Below are positions 1 to 8,885 of a DNA stretch of 39,245 bases, one piece after another. The notes under the pieces were generated by a model, which was given only the letters and a program-made list of their open reading frames with translations, searched no databases and had not been told where the DNA came from. The stretch comes from a virus: the IMG/VR virus record IMGVR_UViG_3300009285_002938, positions 1 through 39,245 of that record. One strand, 5' to 3'. The translations under genes were made by a program, and so were the position numbers. How positions within the stretch are numbered: the stretch's first letter is position 1; every line of letters begins with the position of its first letter.

Positions 1-3000
1 AAGATTAAACCACAACCAATTATTTTCTCAAGGATAGTAGGTGGTATTTCGGATTCCACAAAAGAATCCATCCTTCCAGATTCAGTTGCTTTTATCCGTA
101 AGGTAGATTACAGGACAGATCCCAGGCATTGGACTATCTTACCTAAGACTGTTAAGGAATCAGGTACTGTTATTACAGATTTACCTGTTTGGGGTGAGAT
201 TGTCGGGAATAATGCCTATATTTATGGTGATGCTGGGAATATTTACCAGAGGACTAATGCTGGATCAGTAACGCTTTTAAGAGCAGTTTCCAATTCAAGC
301 GGTAATGGCATGAAATATTTAGGAGAAGATGGCTATTTATACTACACTTTAGATAAAGTTATAGGTAGATATGGTAGGATTGGATCATCCCCTACTTTTA
401 CTGATGATTTCTTAGGAGCGCAAGGCGGAATACCTACAAATACAGCTGCTTTGGATTTAGAGTTAGGGTCATCTCAATATGCTACAGCTGTTGATTCAGC
501 TTCACTTTCTATTACAGGAGATTTGAGCTTAGAACTACACTTTAAACCGGAAAGCTTGCCGGCTGTAGGAGCAGAAATGGTTTTAATTTCCAAATGGAAT
601 GGAAGTGGTAACCAAAGGGCGTATAAATTCTCGGTGGCTGCCATATCAGGATATTTCGGTGATGGTTCGGATGGAGCTTTGACTATTTCTACTAATACTA
701 CTGAGGCTCCCATAGACTCGTCATGTTCAGGAACAACAGGTACTACATCTTTATCTGCCACTAATGCCTCGTTTGCTGCAGACCAGATTATTTTAATCCA
801 TCAATCCAGGGGTACAGGAGCAGGTACTTGGCAAAGAAACAAGATAGCCTCATATACTGCGGGAACCATAACGTTAGTCGATGCACTAAACGCTACCTAT
901 ACTGATTCAGGAGCCTCACAAGCTCAAGTTAGGGTTTTAAAAGAATATACCAATGTTACTGTTAATTCAGGAATAACCTACACAACTAAGGCTTGGGATG
1001 GAGATATAGGGGGAATTTTGGCGTTTTTGGCATCAGGGACAATTACAGGTACAGGAACAATAACTGCAAATGGTAATAATGGATCTGTTGCTAATTCGAT
1101 AGCTGCAGGAGGGGCGGGTATTGGTTTTTCTGGGGGGGTATCATCTTCTGGTAACAACCAAGCCAGTGCTGGGGAAGGTTCTGCTGGTGCAACAATAGCT
1201 CAAACAACTGCCAATGGTTCAGGGGGAGGAGGAGCTATTGCTAATAGCGCATTGAATTCCGACTCAGGAGGAGGAGGAGGGGGAGGTCAAGCCTCAGCAG
1301 GGAATAATGGCACACAAATAGGATTAGGAACTAAAGGTATCGCTGGTTTAGTATCTGGAACAAGTGATTTAACTACCATGCTTTTTGGTGGAGGGGGTGG
1401 GGGATCGTGTCATGGTTTGGAAACGACTAATGTTAACTCAGGGGGTGGAGGGGGGGGAGGAATTATATTTATTGCTGGGGTTGCTGTAACTATAACGGGT
1501 TCTATTAGTTCTAATGGTGGGAACGGAGGATCAGGGGCAGAAGTCCGAGCCGGTGGTGGAGGCGGAGGTGGGGGGTCAATATTAATCAAGGCTCAAACAG
1601 CAACATTAGGGGCTGCTCTAATAACTGCATCAGGAGGTACGGGGACTGCAGGATCATCTACATCGGGAGGTAATGGATCGGTAGGTAGAATCCACTTAGA
1701 TTACTATACTTCTTATACAGGTACAACTTCACCGACTTTAGATGTACAACAGGATAATTCTTTAGTCACCACCACAACTTATCAATTAAAACTAATGCTT
1801 TCTTCTGATGGAACTGCTGAAGAAAGTTTAGCCAGATCATTAACTACCATTGCTGCCGGTACTTATGGCCATTACGGCGTTTCCTGGGATGCTTCGGATT
1901 CACAGGCTGAATTTTTTGAAAATGGAGTGTCTTTGGGAACAGCAACCGGAGCTGTTACCGCTTTATCCAATACTACAGCCTTACTTGGACTTGGAGCATC
2001 TTTTTCTGCTGCCGGTGCTGCCGAGAGTTTCGCAGATGGAATTGTTGACGAGGGAAGAGTATGGAATAGCGAAAGAACGGCAGCGCAAGTATTAACTAAT
2101 ATGTTAACAGAACTAGTTGGTACGGAATCAGGGCTACAAGCCTATTACCAACTAGATAGCGCTGCTACGGATTCAACAGCCAATGCCAATAATTTAACCT
2201 TGGTTAATGCACCATCCTATACAACAACCGTGCCATTTGCCGGAGCTACCACACGTTTGGATATAGACCAACAGGATACTTCAACAGGTTCTACTTACGC
2301 TTTGGGGACTGCCATATCCGAAACAAATGTCAATAGGCAGACATTTGTACCTGCCAAAGATCCGCAAAAGTCCATCTCGGTAAATATTGATACTGTTGGA
2401 ACCAGCGCTGATTGGACAATTACCGTGCATGATCCGCAAAATAGGGAGATAGTCACTAAAACAGTCACTAATGCTAATTTGAATACAGGTAGTTTTGAGT
2501 TTATTTTTGCTTCAATCTGGCGGCCAATTATAGGGGTAAGCTACCATTTTCACTTGACTGCCACCAACACAACTGGCGCACCCGATATAATAGCTGGAAC
2601 AGTAAATGATTTGGAAACAGGACAGTTTAAGTCATATTTCCAGTTTCTAGTTGAGGATACTTTATTTCATCCAATAGATAATATCCTAAACTTTATAGGT
2701 ATAGGCAACGAAAGATATTTGGCCACTTATGACCCGTCAAAAGATACATATAATCCCCATAGGTTAACTTTCCCCTCGGGTTGGAAAGTACGTTGTTTAG
2801 CCAGGTGGCGGGAATATTATGCCGTAGGTTGCTGGAAAGGCGATGCAGTAACTGATTTTGACCAAGGCATGATCTTTTTCTGGGATGGTATAAAGGATAC
2901 ATATAATTTCTTCGTAGAGGTCCCCGAAGGGGCTATAAACGCCATGTTAGGATCACAGTCCACATTATCTATAATTGCCGGTTATCAAGGCGATTTGCTT

Positions 3001-3675
3001 GAGTACAAAGGCGGAGCAGAGGCAAGAAAAGTTAAAAGGTTGCCTAAGGTAACTGATGATACTTATTTAGAAGTTTTACCAGGGGCTTTAACTAAGTGGC
3101 GGACACTTTTGCATATCGGAGCAGGAGTAACAGATTCTTCGGATTTTGAACAAGGTATTTATTCCTGGGGATCAAGAAATATAAATTATCCTGACAGCTT
3201 ATCCCTAGATCATATTATCTCCACAGGTACATCACAGTCAACAGGAGTAAAAATAGGATTGGTAATGCCAATGCAACAGGAATTATTGATAGGCTGGAAA
3301 GATAATGTGTCTTATGGGTTGGATTCGGTCAACCCTGATAATGATCCGTATTCCGAAGGATCGATCGAATTCCCCATTGTAGATTCCGGAGCGGTGTACA
3401 AAGAAAAGATACCAATGGTTATACGGGCTGATTTTGAACCCTTAGCAGCCTCGGAAAGCGTGGGATTGCAATATAAGTTGGATCGGGCATCCTCTTGGTC
3501 AACGGAAATATTAGAGGATACTGACGATAAAGATAAATTAAGAATACAACCCAGGGATAGTAGACACAAAGAGTTGCAGGTAAGGGTTAACCTTAAGACT
3601 ACCACTACAACCTCTCCTGCTGTTTTATCTACTGTAATTTCAAACGATTTATTAACTGACGAGGAGGTTGTGTAA
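1..3675 (+). CDS. Large structural protein, LamG domain split by polyglycine domain (5' partial)
   Basis: The reading frame is open from base 1, so the ATG at 310 is internal and the gene starts outside the window; 1224 codons are visible. Residues about 1-140 and 800-1224 are beta-rich, with blade-like repeats (NNAYIYGDAGNIY, EDGYLYYTLDKVI) suggesting a propeller. A LamG/concanavalin-like domain begins near residue 150 (ISKWNGSGNQRAYKFSV) and resumes near 594 (YQLKLMLSSDGT, then HYGVSWDASDSQAEFF). About 380 residues between those halves form a serine/threonine/glycine-rich insert with several runs of 6-8 glycines. LamG domains commonly bind carbohydrate, so a virion surface or receptor-contact role is inferred. 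It lies upstream of the small tail-like gene. The exact virion position is unknown. Confidence 0.8.
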   Translation, partial: KIKPQPIIFSRIVGGISDSTKESILPDSVAFIRKVDYRTDPRHWTILPKTVKESGTVITDLPVWGEIVGNNAYIYGDAGNIYQRTNAGSVTLLRAVSNSSGNGMKYLGEDGYLYYTLDKVIGRYGRIGSSPTFTDDFLGAQGGIPTNTAALDLELGSSQYATAVDSASLSITGDLSLELHFKPESLPAVGAEMVLISKWNGSGNQRAYKFSVAAISGYFGDGSDGALTISTNTTEAPIDSSCSGTTGTTSLSATNASFAADQIILIHQSRGTGAGTWQRNKIASYTAGTITLVDALNATYTDSGASQAQVRVLKEYTNVTVNSGITYTTKAWDGDIGGILAFLASGTITGTGTITANGNNGSVANSIAAGGAGIGFSGGVSSSGNNQASAGEGSAGATIAQTTANGSGGGGAIANSALNSDSGGGGGGGQASAGNNGTQIGLGTKGIAGLVSGTSDLTTMLFGGGGGGSCHGLETTNVNSGGGGGGGIIFIAGVAVTITGSISSNGGNGGSGAEVRAGGGGGGGGSILIKAQTATLGAALITASGGTGTAGSSTSGGNGSVGRIHLDYYTSYTGTTSPTLDVQQDNSLVTTTTYQLKLMLSSDGTAEESLARSLTTIAAGTYGHYGVSWDASDSQAEFFENGVSLGTATGAVTALSNTTALLGLGASFSAAGAAESFADGIVDEGRVWNSERTAAQVLTNMLTELVGTESGLQAYYQLDSAATDSTANANNLTLVNAPSYTTTVPFAGATTRLDIDQQDTSTGSTYALGTAISETNVNRQTFVPAKDPQKSISVNIDTVGTSADWTITVHDPQNREIVTKTVTNANLNTGSFEFIFASIWRPIIGVSYHFHLTATNTTGAPDIIAGTVNDLETGQFKSYFQFLVEDTLFHPIDNILNFIGIGNERYLATYDPSKDTYNPHRLTFPSGWKVRCLARWREYYAVGCWKGDAVTDFDQGMIFFWDGIKDTYNFFVEVPEGAINAMLGSQSTLSIIAGYQGDLLEYKGGAEARKVKRLPKVTDDTYLEVLPGALTKWRTLLHIGAGVTDSSDFEQGIYSWGSRNINYPDSLSLDHIISTGTSQSTGVKIGLVMPMQQELLIGWKDNVSYGLDSVNPDNDPYSEGSIEFPIVDSGAVYKEKIPMVIRADFEPLAASESVGLQYKLDRASSWSTEILEDTDDKDKLRIQPRDSRHKELQVRVNLKTTTTTSPAVLSTVISNDLLTDEEVV

Positions 3676-4077
3676 ATGTTTAACGAAGAACAAAAAAGAG
3701 AATTAGAAAAGTTAATTATAGAGATATTGGAAAAAAGGCCAAGGCAGTTTTTACATCAATCTGATTTCGTTCCTGATGTAATTCAGCGCGAGGCTATTAG
3801 TGATAAAGTTATTGTAACGGGTGAGGCAGCCGACAGACCAACCAGTGATTCAACAGGAATATCTGTCTATTTTTCTAGTGATACCAATATTTTTTCTATA
3901 TATGATGGGAGTGAATGGGTGGAGTTTGCCAGGATACCAGCTAGTCCCCAAGTTTATACTATCACAAATTCTCAAATCGATAGAGCGTATGATGCAGACA
4001 CAGTTGTGGTAGCAGAATTAGCTGATACAGTTGCCACTTTGGTGGCAGATTTGAGAAGTATTGGGTTGGTAGATTAA
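3676..4077 (+). CDS. Small phage structural protein, unknown function
   Basis: A 133-residue protein beginning directly after the preceding stop codon, with the Shine-Dalgarno sequence GAGGAGG lying in the end of the upstream gene. The N-terminus is a charged helix (residues 2-20), the middle a small beta domain (VYFSSDTNIFSIYDGSEWVE), and the C-terminus a pattern common in phage virion proteins (YTITNSQIDRAYDADT followed by ADTVATLVADLRSIGLVD). It is translationally linked to the large LamG protein and probably belongs to the same virion substructure. No enzymatic motif is visible. The precise role, such as fibre base or adaptor, cannot be assigned. Confidence 0.75.
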   Translation: MFNEEQKRELEKLIIEILEKRPRQFLHQSDFVPDVIQREAISDKVIVTGEAADRPTSDSTGISVYFSSDTNIFSIYDGSEWVEFARIPASPQVYTITNSQIDRAYDADTVVVAELADTVATLVADLRSIGLVD

Positions 4078-4084
4078 AATGAGG

Positions 4085-4090
4085 TATAAT
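4085..4090 (+). promoter_or_regulatory. -10 box TATAAT, leaderless-type promoter for HNH gene
   Basis: A perfect TATAAT ends 6 nt before the ATG at 4097. This is the spacing seen repeatedly in this window and predicts transcription starting at or next to the start codon. It argues that the HNH gene starts at 4097 rather than at the in-frame ATG at 4079, which lies upstream of the box. Confidence 0.6.
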
Positions 4091-4096
4091 TATATT

Positions 4097-4597
4097 ATGA
4101 AAATTATTAAAAATTGTCAGCTTTGTAAAAAAGAATTTTTGTTTAGACCTTCTCCCTCTAGGCTTACAACAGGTAGAGGAAAATATTGTTCTAGGAGTTG
4201 TAAGGATACTATTCAAAAAGGTAAGCATTTTTCCCCTCAGACTGAAATTAAAAAAGGACAAATATTAGGATCTCTAACTATGTTTAAAAAAGGACAAAAA
4301 GCATGGAATAAAGGCAAGCCAAATACTTGGATGGTTGGAAAGAAAAATCACATCTGGAAGGGTGGAATTCATAAGCACATTATGGGGTATCTACAAGTAA
4401 GCTTGGGTTCAGGAAGACCTAAATTACAACACAGATTAATGTTAGAAGAATTTTTAGGGAGAAAACTAGAATCTTGGGAAATTGTCCATCATATAAACCA
4501 AGACAAAACTGACAATAGACTTGAAAATTTAAGGATTATGAATAGGCGTACTCATGCTAGATTACATATAATGGAAGGAAATTATGCAACCACCTAG
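4097..4597 (+). CDS. HNH homing endonuclease (zinc ribbon + HNH_3 type)
   Basis: A free-standing HNH nuclease of 166 residues from ATG 4097; the upstream ATG at 4079 would place the promoter inside the gene. The N-terminus has a zinc ribbon (CQLCKKEF, then CSRSC). The middle has lysine/glycine motifs of the NUMOD3 kind (FKKGQKAWNKGK). The C-terminal HNH_3 core reads HRLMLEEFLGR, then VHHINQDKTDNRLENLRIM, with the HH pair and the conserved asparagines present. Such enzymes nick or cut DNA and spread themselves. The gene's last 14 bases overlap the start of the next virion gene. It is one of four HNH genes here. Confidence 0.9.
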   Translation: MKIIKNCQLCKKEFLFRPSPSRLTTGRGKYCSRSCKDTIQKGKHFSPQTEIKKGQILGSLTMFKKGQKAWNKGKPNTWMVGKKNHIWKGGIHKHIMGYLQVSLGSGRPKLQHRLMLEEFLGRKLESWEIVHHINQDKTDNRLENLRIMNRRTHARLHIMEGNYATT

Positions 4598-5549
4598 TAA
4601 CATACAAGATGTTTATAGACAACAAGGATGGAATGACGCTGCAGCCATAAATGCCGATATAGCAGCAGGAGGCTGGCAAAGTAAAGTTAGCAGTTCTGGG
4701 GGTTCTTCAGGGGGTGGTGGAGGTGGTACTGCTCCTCTTCCTAACGTTCCCTCAATCGCAGAATATACCGAGAAAGCATATGGTGGGGCTGATGAGGCTC
4801 TTAAATCCTATGTTATGGCATTAAGAGGACAACGACAGCCTTTGGATGTATATGGTGAGCTGGAACAGGCTGTCGGGCTTCCAGGAATGAAGAAAACAGC
4901 CGGTACTTTAAGAGAACAGATAGGGTCTTTAGAGGATACTATCAGAAGGGTTGAACCGCAAGTACAGGCCACTACTAAAGAATCATTAGTTACCCAAGGG
5001 CAACAAGAGGGGATGATAGCTGAAAGACGTAAACCGCTAATGGAAACTTTAGAAAGATTAGGGACTGGTTTAGGACGTATCACGCAAGGTATTACCGCTG
5101 CCGGTGCTGATTTAGGTACAAGGATGCAGCTTTACCTGCAAGGTCAAACACAGGCTTTAAAACCCTTTGAGGTGCAGATGGTGGCTATGAATGATCGGGC
5201 AGCCAGACAGGTGTCGGGATTTTCCGCTGATGTCCAAAATAAATTAACCACACTTATGGCCCAATGGAATAGAAACAACCAACTTGACGATCAATCGACT
5301 GTTCAAGCCTTTGAGCTTTTGAAGCTAGAAAAGAATTATGATAATGAATTGGCAAAGCTGATGAAGCAATCAGAGGTTGAATTATCACAATATAGTGCCA
5401 AACAACCTATTGATTTGGCTACTTATGAAAAACAAAAACAGATAGATTTGAAATATAAACCAGTAGGCACAGGTACGGGTACAGATCAATATTATGGCAC
5501 TCCTTCTAATTATTATGGTAGCAGCAGTGATTGGGAGTTTGCAGGATAA
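4584..5549 (+). CDS. Coiled-coil internal or virion protein, unknown
   Basis: A 321-residue protein not recognised by family. Residues 35-50 are a Ser/Gly-rich linker with six glycines. Residues 60-280 are strongly alpha-helical with coiled-coil character (GTLREQIGSLEDTIRRVEP, LKLEKNYDNELAKLMKQSE). The C-terminus is Gly/Tyr/Ser-rich. It starts inside the end of the HNH gene. Its position between tail-like proteins and the transglycosylase is where short-tailed phages often keep internal (ejection) proteins, so that role is a reasonable but unproven guess. The protein has no signal peptide or membrane segment. Confidence 0.75.
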   Translation: MQPPSNIQDVYRQQGWNDAAAINADIAAGGWQSKVSSSGGSSGGGGGGTAPLPNVPSIAEYTEKAYGGADEALKSYVMALRGQRQPLDVYGELEQAVGLPGMKKTAGTLREQIGSLEDTIRRVEPQVQATTKESLVTQGQQEGMIAERRKPLMETLERLGTGLGRITQGITAAGADLGTRMQLYLQGQTQALKPFEVQMVAMNDRAARQVSGFSADVQNKLTTLMAQWNRNNQLDDQSTVQAFELLKLEKNYDNELAKLMKQSEVELSQYSAKQPIDLATYEKQKQIDLKYKPVGTGTGTDQYYGTPSNYYGSSSDWEFAG

Positions 5550-5553
5550 ATAT

Positions 5554-7194
5554 ATGGCAATACGAAAAATTAGAAATAAAAAAACAGGAGAAGTACGGGA
5601 AATAGATGATAGCCAATTAGGACAATATGGCTTGGCTCCTCAACCACAAACTACTACTTTGTCACCTACTCCATCAGCACAAGAATTTCCTCCTGAATCT
5701 ATAGTAGGTACTCCCGAAAGTCCTTATAAAATGGATATAACCAAACCAGGATTTACTCAGCCAGAACCACAACAAAAGTATATTACAGGGAGAAGTCTTA
5801 AGGAACATACAGAGGCTTTGAGAAGAGCAAGAGCAGCAGGTGATAAAGCGGCAGAAACAGACATTAACGCCGACTATAATAGAGAATTTCAATATCAACA
5901 AACTATTAAACCCGCAGCGCCTTCCGAGGCTATGGAAAAAAGAGAAAGAGGTTTAACAGATGCGGATAGAATTGTCAGTTTGCTTGAGGATAAATATTTT
6001 CAAGGCAATCAAGGTAAAAGTATTGGTTATGGAAAAGGAGGCGGAATTAGTAAATCTTTAGAGTTAACGACAGCTTTTGGAGAAGAAATATCTCCTGAAC
6101 TTGAGGATATATCCTCATATAGAGCGTTAAGGGATTCTGCTAGACCAGCTTTTGCCCGTGCTATGGGGGATGTCGGTAATTTATCGGAGCCGGAGCAACA
6201 GGCTGCCATTAAAAACATTCCTGATATTTTCCAGACCAAAGGACAAGCTCTACAATATTTTAAGGATGTTAGACAAAAGTTAGGGCTTCCAGAAAGAGAT
6301 TTAGATAAAAAAGCTCCTGTTACCGAACAAGTATCGGTTCCTACAGGTCTGGATGTAACTAAACCTGAATTTACTAAACCTGAAGAGCAACCAGGATTCT
6401 TGCAACGGTTTTTACAAAGAGGGCAAGAAGGAGCAAAAAGAGTAACTACTGATATAGGTGAGGCTAATTGGTTAGGCAAAATGTTATTCCCCAGGGCTTC
6501 AGAAGTTCAAAGCAAACAAGCCAGAGGAGAAAAAGTTGGTTTAGGTGAAAGGTTAGGAGTGGCAGGGGAAACAGCATTTAATGTTTTACCTTTTGCAGGA
6601 CCAGGAGGGATAGCCACCAGACTTGCAGTTGGAGGAGCAGCAAAAGGGTTAACTACTCCAGGAGCTGATATTGAAGAAAGATTTAAGCAAGGTGGAATAA
6701 ATGCCATAACAGGATTTTTGGGAGGTAAAGCTCTTAATGTTGTGGGTAAATTAGTAAGACCTTATGCAAACCAAGAAAAGGTTTTACAAAAAATAGCAGA
6801 AACTAAATTTCAAGGTAAACCTATTCGGGATGCAGTTAGAACTTTTATAAAAGAGAATCCTGAGTCTGCCGCATGGGGCAAAAAAGTTTTAGCAGGAATT
6901 AAAGATGAATATAATCCCACAGGTTTAGTAGATAAGTTAAAGATTTGGAATAAAGCATATACTGGTGCAGGGAAAATTGGAGCTTCCGAACGAGCAGCAG
7001 TTTATGATATTGCTTCTAAAGCTGCAAGAGAACAAATAAAATCATTAACACCTGCTTTAACAGCAGCCAGAAAGTTTATAGGGATTAATGAAAGAACAAA
7101 AAGATTGGGTGGAAAATATTTACCTTGGTTAGTAGCTCCAGCAGCTGGAACAATATTAATGAAATGGTTGGGTATTAGAGGTCCCGGAGAATAA
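5554..7194 (+). CDS. Putative internal/ejection-type virion protein
   Basis: The start at ATG 5554 is preferred because AGGA lies 7 nt upstream, just before the previous stop codon; an in-frame start at 5494 would overlap the upstream gene by 56 nt and add an odd hydrophobic tail. The 546 residues begin with a short basic motif (MAIRKIRNKKTGEVREI), continue with a Pro/Gln-rich disordered part, and contain helical segments. Gly/Ala-rich weakly hydrophobic stretches lie near INAITGFLGGKALNVVGK and at the C-terminus (YLPWLVAPAAGTILMKWLG). A long, mostly helical protein with membrane-active-looking segments just before a transglycosylase fits a DNA-ejection protein. This is inference only. Confidence 0.7.
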   Translation: MAIRKIRNKKTGEVREIDDSQLGQYGLAPQPQTTTLSPTPSAQEFPPESIVGTPESPYKMDITKPGFTQPEPQQKYITGRSLKEHTEALRRARAAGDKAAETDINADYNREFQYQQTIKPAAPSEAMEKRERGLTDADRIVSLLEDKYFQGNQGKSIGYGKGGGISKSLELTTAFGEEISPELEDISSYRALRDSARPAFARAMGDVGNLSEPEQQAAIKNIPDIFQTKGQALQYFKDVRQKLGLPERDLDKKAPVTEQVSVPTGLDVTKPEFTKPEEQPGFLQRFLQRGQEGAKRVTTDIGEANWLGKMLFPRASEVQSKQARGEKVGLGERLGVAGETAFNVLPFAGPGGIATRLAVGGAAKGLTTPGADIEERFKQGGINAITGFLGGKALNVVGKLVRPYANQEKVLQKIAETKFQGKPIRDAVRTFIKENPESAAWGKKVLAGIKDEYNPTGLVDKLKIWNKAYTGAGKIGASERAAVYDIASKAAREQIKSLTPALTAARKFIGINERTKRLGGKYLPWLVAPAAGTILMKWLGIRGPGE

Positions 7195-7290
7195 TTTAAT
7201 CTTCTCTTCCCCAATCTGCCCAAATAGCAGCAACTATTAGAAACAGAAATAATAATATAACCCACCACATAATATTATTATACCAAATTG

Positions 7291-7299
7291 TGATATAAT
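7291..7299 (+). promoter_or_regulatory. Extended -10 promoter (TGATATAAT)
   Basis: TGA followed by TATAAT gives a full extended -10 element, and 8 nt separate it from ATG 7308. No good -35 is visible, as is usual for extended -10 promoters. It heads the gene run containing the transglycosylase. The expected transcript is leaderless or has only one or two leader bases. Confidence 0.65.
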
Positions 7300-7307
7300 T
7301 TATCTTA

Positions 7308-7595
7308 ATGGAACCCTCAATTAACGATAAAAGAACTATAGTGCAACAGGAATTTATGAGGAGACAATCTCAACTTGGAGCTTCTAGTGCTGGTATCGGA
7401 GCCGAAACTACTAATAATCCTCAATCTGGTATGCCCAGGGAAGCTATGACTAATCCCCCACAAATACAAGGCGGCGCAGCAGGAACACAATCAGATGGTA
7501 TGGCAACAAGAATGAAAACTGAAAAAGGCGAAAGTAGAGTGCTTATTGATGCAATGATAAACCGCCTTAAAAAACTAACAGAAAGAGGCGAGTAG
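7308..7595 (+). CDS. Hypothetical protein, 95 aa
   Basis: A small hydrophilic protein with a Gln/Gly/Ala-rich centre likely to be disordered (about residues 20-65) and a C-terminal amphipathic helix (VLIDAMINRLKKLTERGE). It is the first gene behind an extended -10 promoter and is followed after one base by the transglycosylase gene, so the two are probably co-translated. It may be a small virion or lysis accessory protein. No family is recognised. Confidence 0.65.
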   Translation: MEPSINDKRTIVQQEFMRRQSQLGASSAGIGAETTNNPQSGMPREAMTNPPQIQGGAAGTQSDGMATRMKTEKGESRVLIDAMINRLKKLTERGE

Positions 7596-7596
7596 T

Positions 7597-8268
7597 GTGG
7601 ATGAAATTAAAAAAAGGCTTTTAGGTTTATTTTCTCCTCAACAACCAACACCTATTGAACGTAGAGCCGAGGGAGGTGGAACTATTATAGGGGATCCCTC
7701 TCAAATGAAATTAACCGTAGGGGTAAGTCCAAATTTTAAAAATGAGTTTACTCCACAAGCCCAAGTTATGGGCGCTAGAGCAGAAAAAATGAATAATCAA
7801 AGCTTAGGCAGAAACCCTGATGTTATAAAGAAAAATCCTAGTCCAGCAGTCAGGTCAGCTATAGAAGGGGCGGCCAAAGAGTTTAATGTGCCTAAAGAGC
7901 TTTTATATGATATTGGGACTTCTGAGAGTGGATTTAGACCTGATGCATCCAATGAAACACCTGAGGGGAGGGCAGTTGGTATTCCCAGAGGATTATTCCA
8001 GTTTACTCCGGGAACTTGGGAAAAGGATGTAGCAAATTATTCAAAAACGAGTAAGACATCATTTAAAGACTGGTTGGTTAATGGGAAAGTACCAGATAGA
8101 AACGATCCAGTGGCTAATGCCAGAGCAGCAGCCTATTTAATTAAATTTGGGCAACTTGGTAGGTGGCAAGCATCCAAGTCAAACTGGAAAAGGTTTTATA
8201 CTGAAGATGAACTTGAGCCATATTATTCACAGACAAAAGGCTACGTAAAAGGGAAAACTTTTAAATAA
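7597..8268 (+). CDS. Lytic transglycosylase (SLT domain)
   Basis: A 223-residue protein starting with GTG one base after the previous stop, with purine-rich GAAAGAGGCGAG upstream. Residues 1-80 look disordered. Residues 84-205 match the SLT lysozyme-like fold: a helix AIEGAAKEFNVPKELLYDI, the catalytic glutamate E110 in TSESGFRPDA, GLFQFTPGTW at 132-141, and the terminal helix ANARAAAYLIKFGQLGRWQ. Such enzymes cleave the MurNAc-GlcNAc bond in peptidoglycan without hydrolysis. Placement next to putative ejection proteins suggests a virion-borne wall-opening enzyme, although a role in lysis with the downstream endolysin is also possible. Confidence 0.88.
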   Translation: MDEIKKRLLGLFSPQQPTPIERRAEGGGTIIGDPSQMKLTVGVSPNFKNEFTPQAQVMGARAEKMNNQSLGRNPDVIKKNPSPAVRSAIEGAAKEFNVPKELLYDIGTSESGFRPDASNETPEGRAVGIPRGLFQFTPGTWEKDVANYSKTSKTSFKDWLVNGKVPDRNDPVANARAAAYLIKFGQLGRWQASKSNWKRFYTEDELEPYYSQTKGYVKGKTFK

Positions 8269-8270
8269 TT

Positions 8271-8279
8271 TGGTATAAT
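8271..8279 (+). promoter_or_regulatory. Extended -10 promoter for groES (TGGTATAAT)
   Basis: TGG plus TATAAT lies just after the transglycosylase stop codon, and exactly 8 nt separate it from the groES ATG at 8288, the same geometry as at 7291-7308. No -35 or Shine-Dalgarno is obvious. It suggests that the co-chaperonin has its own near-leaderless transcript. Confidence 0.65.
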
Positions 8280-8287
8280 TAACTCAC

Positions 8288-8590
8288 ATGAAAATTCAAT
8301 CTAAAATCATACCAGCTAAGAATGTAGTTATATTAACTCCACCTCAAGATCAAAAAACTAAGTCAGGATTATTGATTAGAGATGTCGAAAATAAAACAGA
8401 ATTAGGCGTGGTTTTTTGTATAGGTGAAGGTAAAAGACCTTGTGAGTTTAAAGTAGGTGATTCTATTGTATTCCGCCGCTATACGGACAATAGAGTTTTT
8501 ATAGAAGGAATTGAATTTAATTTTGTTAGGTTCAATGCAAGTGACCCTACGGTTAATGATGTACTCGCAATCGTGAGGATGAAAAAATAA
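8288..8590 (+). CDS. groES: Phage GroES-type co-chaperonin (Cpn10)
   Basis: This 100-residue protein has the length and motif order of GroES. The N-terminal strand and core read IIPAKNVVILTPP. A mobile loop at residues 18-32 contains KTKSGLLIRD, with the hydrophobic tripeptide LLI that docks on GroEL. LGVVFCIGEGKR follows, then a shortened roof hairpin, KVGDSIVFRRY, and a C-terminal strand NDVLAIV. In the family it forms a seven-subunit lid that closes the GroEL folding chamber. A matching groEL lies about 10 kb downstream, so the phage encodes both halves. It sits between the transglycosylase and lysis genes with its own promoter. Sequence divergence from host GroES is high, but the fold assignment is firm. 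Confidence 0.88.
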   Translation: MKIQSKIIPAKNVVILTPPQDQKTKSGLLIRDVENKTELGVVFCIGEGKRPCEFKVGDSIVFRRYTDNRVFIEGIEFNFVRFNASDPTVNDVLAIVRMKK

Positions 8591-8591
8591 C

Positions 8592-8846
8592 GTGTCAACC
8601 AAAAAAGAAGCAGTCTTGGAAGAAAGAATAAATAATATGTTAGAACAAAACTCAAAAGAACATGCTTTGATGAGAGCAGACGATAAATTGTTAATGGAGA
8701 AGGTTGATGAAGTATGTAATAAACTGGAAAAACAGTTTGTTAGTAAGGACAGATTTGGGCCTGTTGAAAAGATTGTGTATGGATTGGTAGGTCTTATTTT
8801 ATCAGGTGTTATAATAGCGGTACTATCTTTAATTATTAAAAGATGA
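8592..8846 (+). CDS. XhlA-like membrane protein, lysis accessory
   Basis: An 84-residue protein starting with GTG one base after the groES stop. Residues 5-50 form a charged coiled coil, and residues 58-82 are one strong membrane helix (IVYGLVGLILSGVIIAVLSLII) ending in KR. This N-terminal coil plus C-terminal anchor matches XhlA/hemolysin-like phage proteins that sit beside holins and endolysins. A role in timing or localising lysis at the cell membrane is inferred from that pattern and from the downstream CHAP enzyme. It is not itself a proven holin. Confidence 0.7.
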   Translation: MSTKKEAVLEERINNMLEQNSKEHALMRADDKLLMEKVDEVCNKLEKQFVSKDRFGPVEKIVYGLVGLILSGVIIAVLSLIIKR

Positions 8847-8885
8847 CACTTGACCATATTATCCAATATATGATAACCTCTAAGT

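Noticed and set aside
310-3675. The ATG at 310 as the true start of the large LamG gene
   Set aside because: The frame is open back to base 1 with continuous beta-propeller-like protein sequence and there is no ribosome site before 310.
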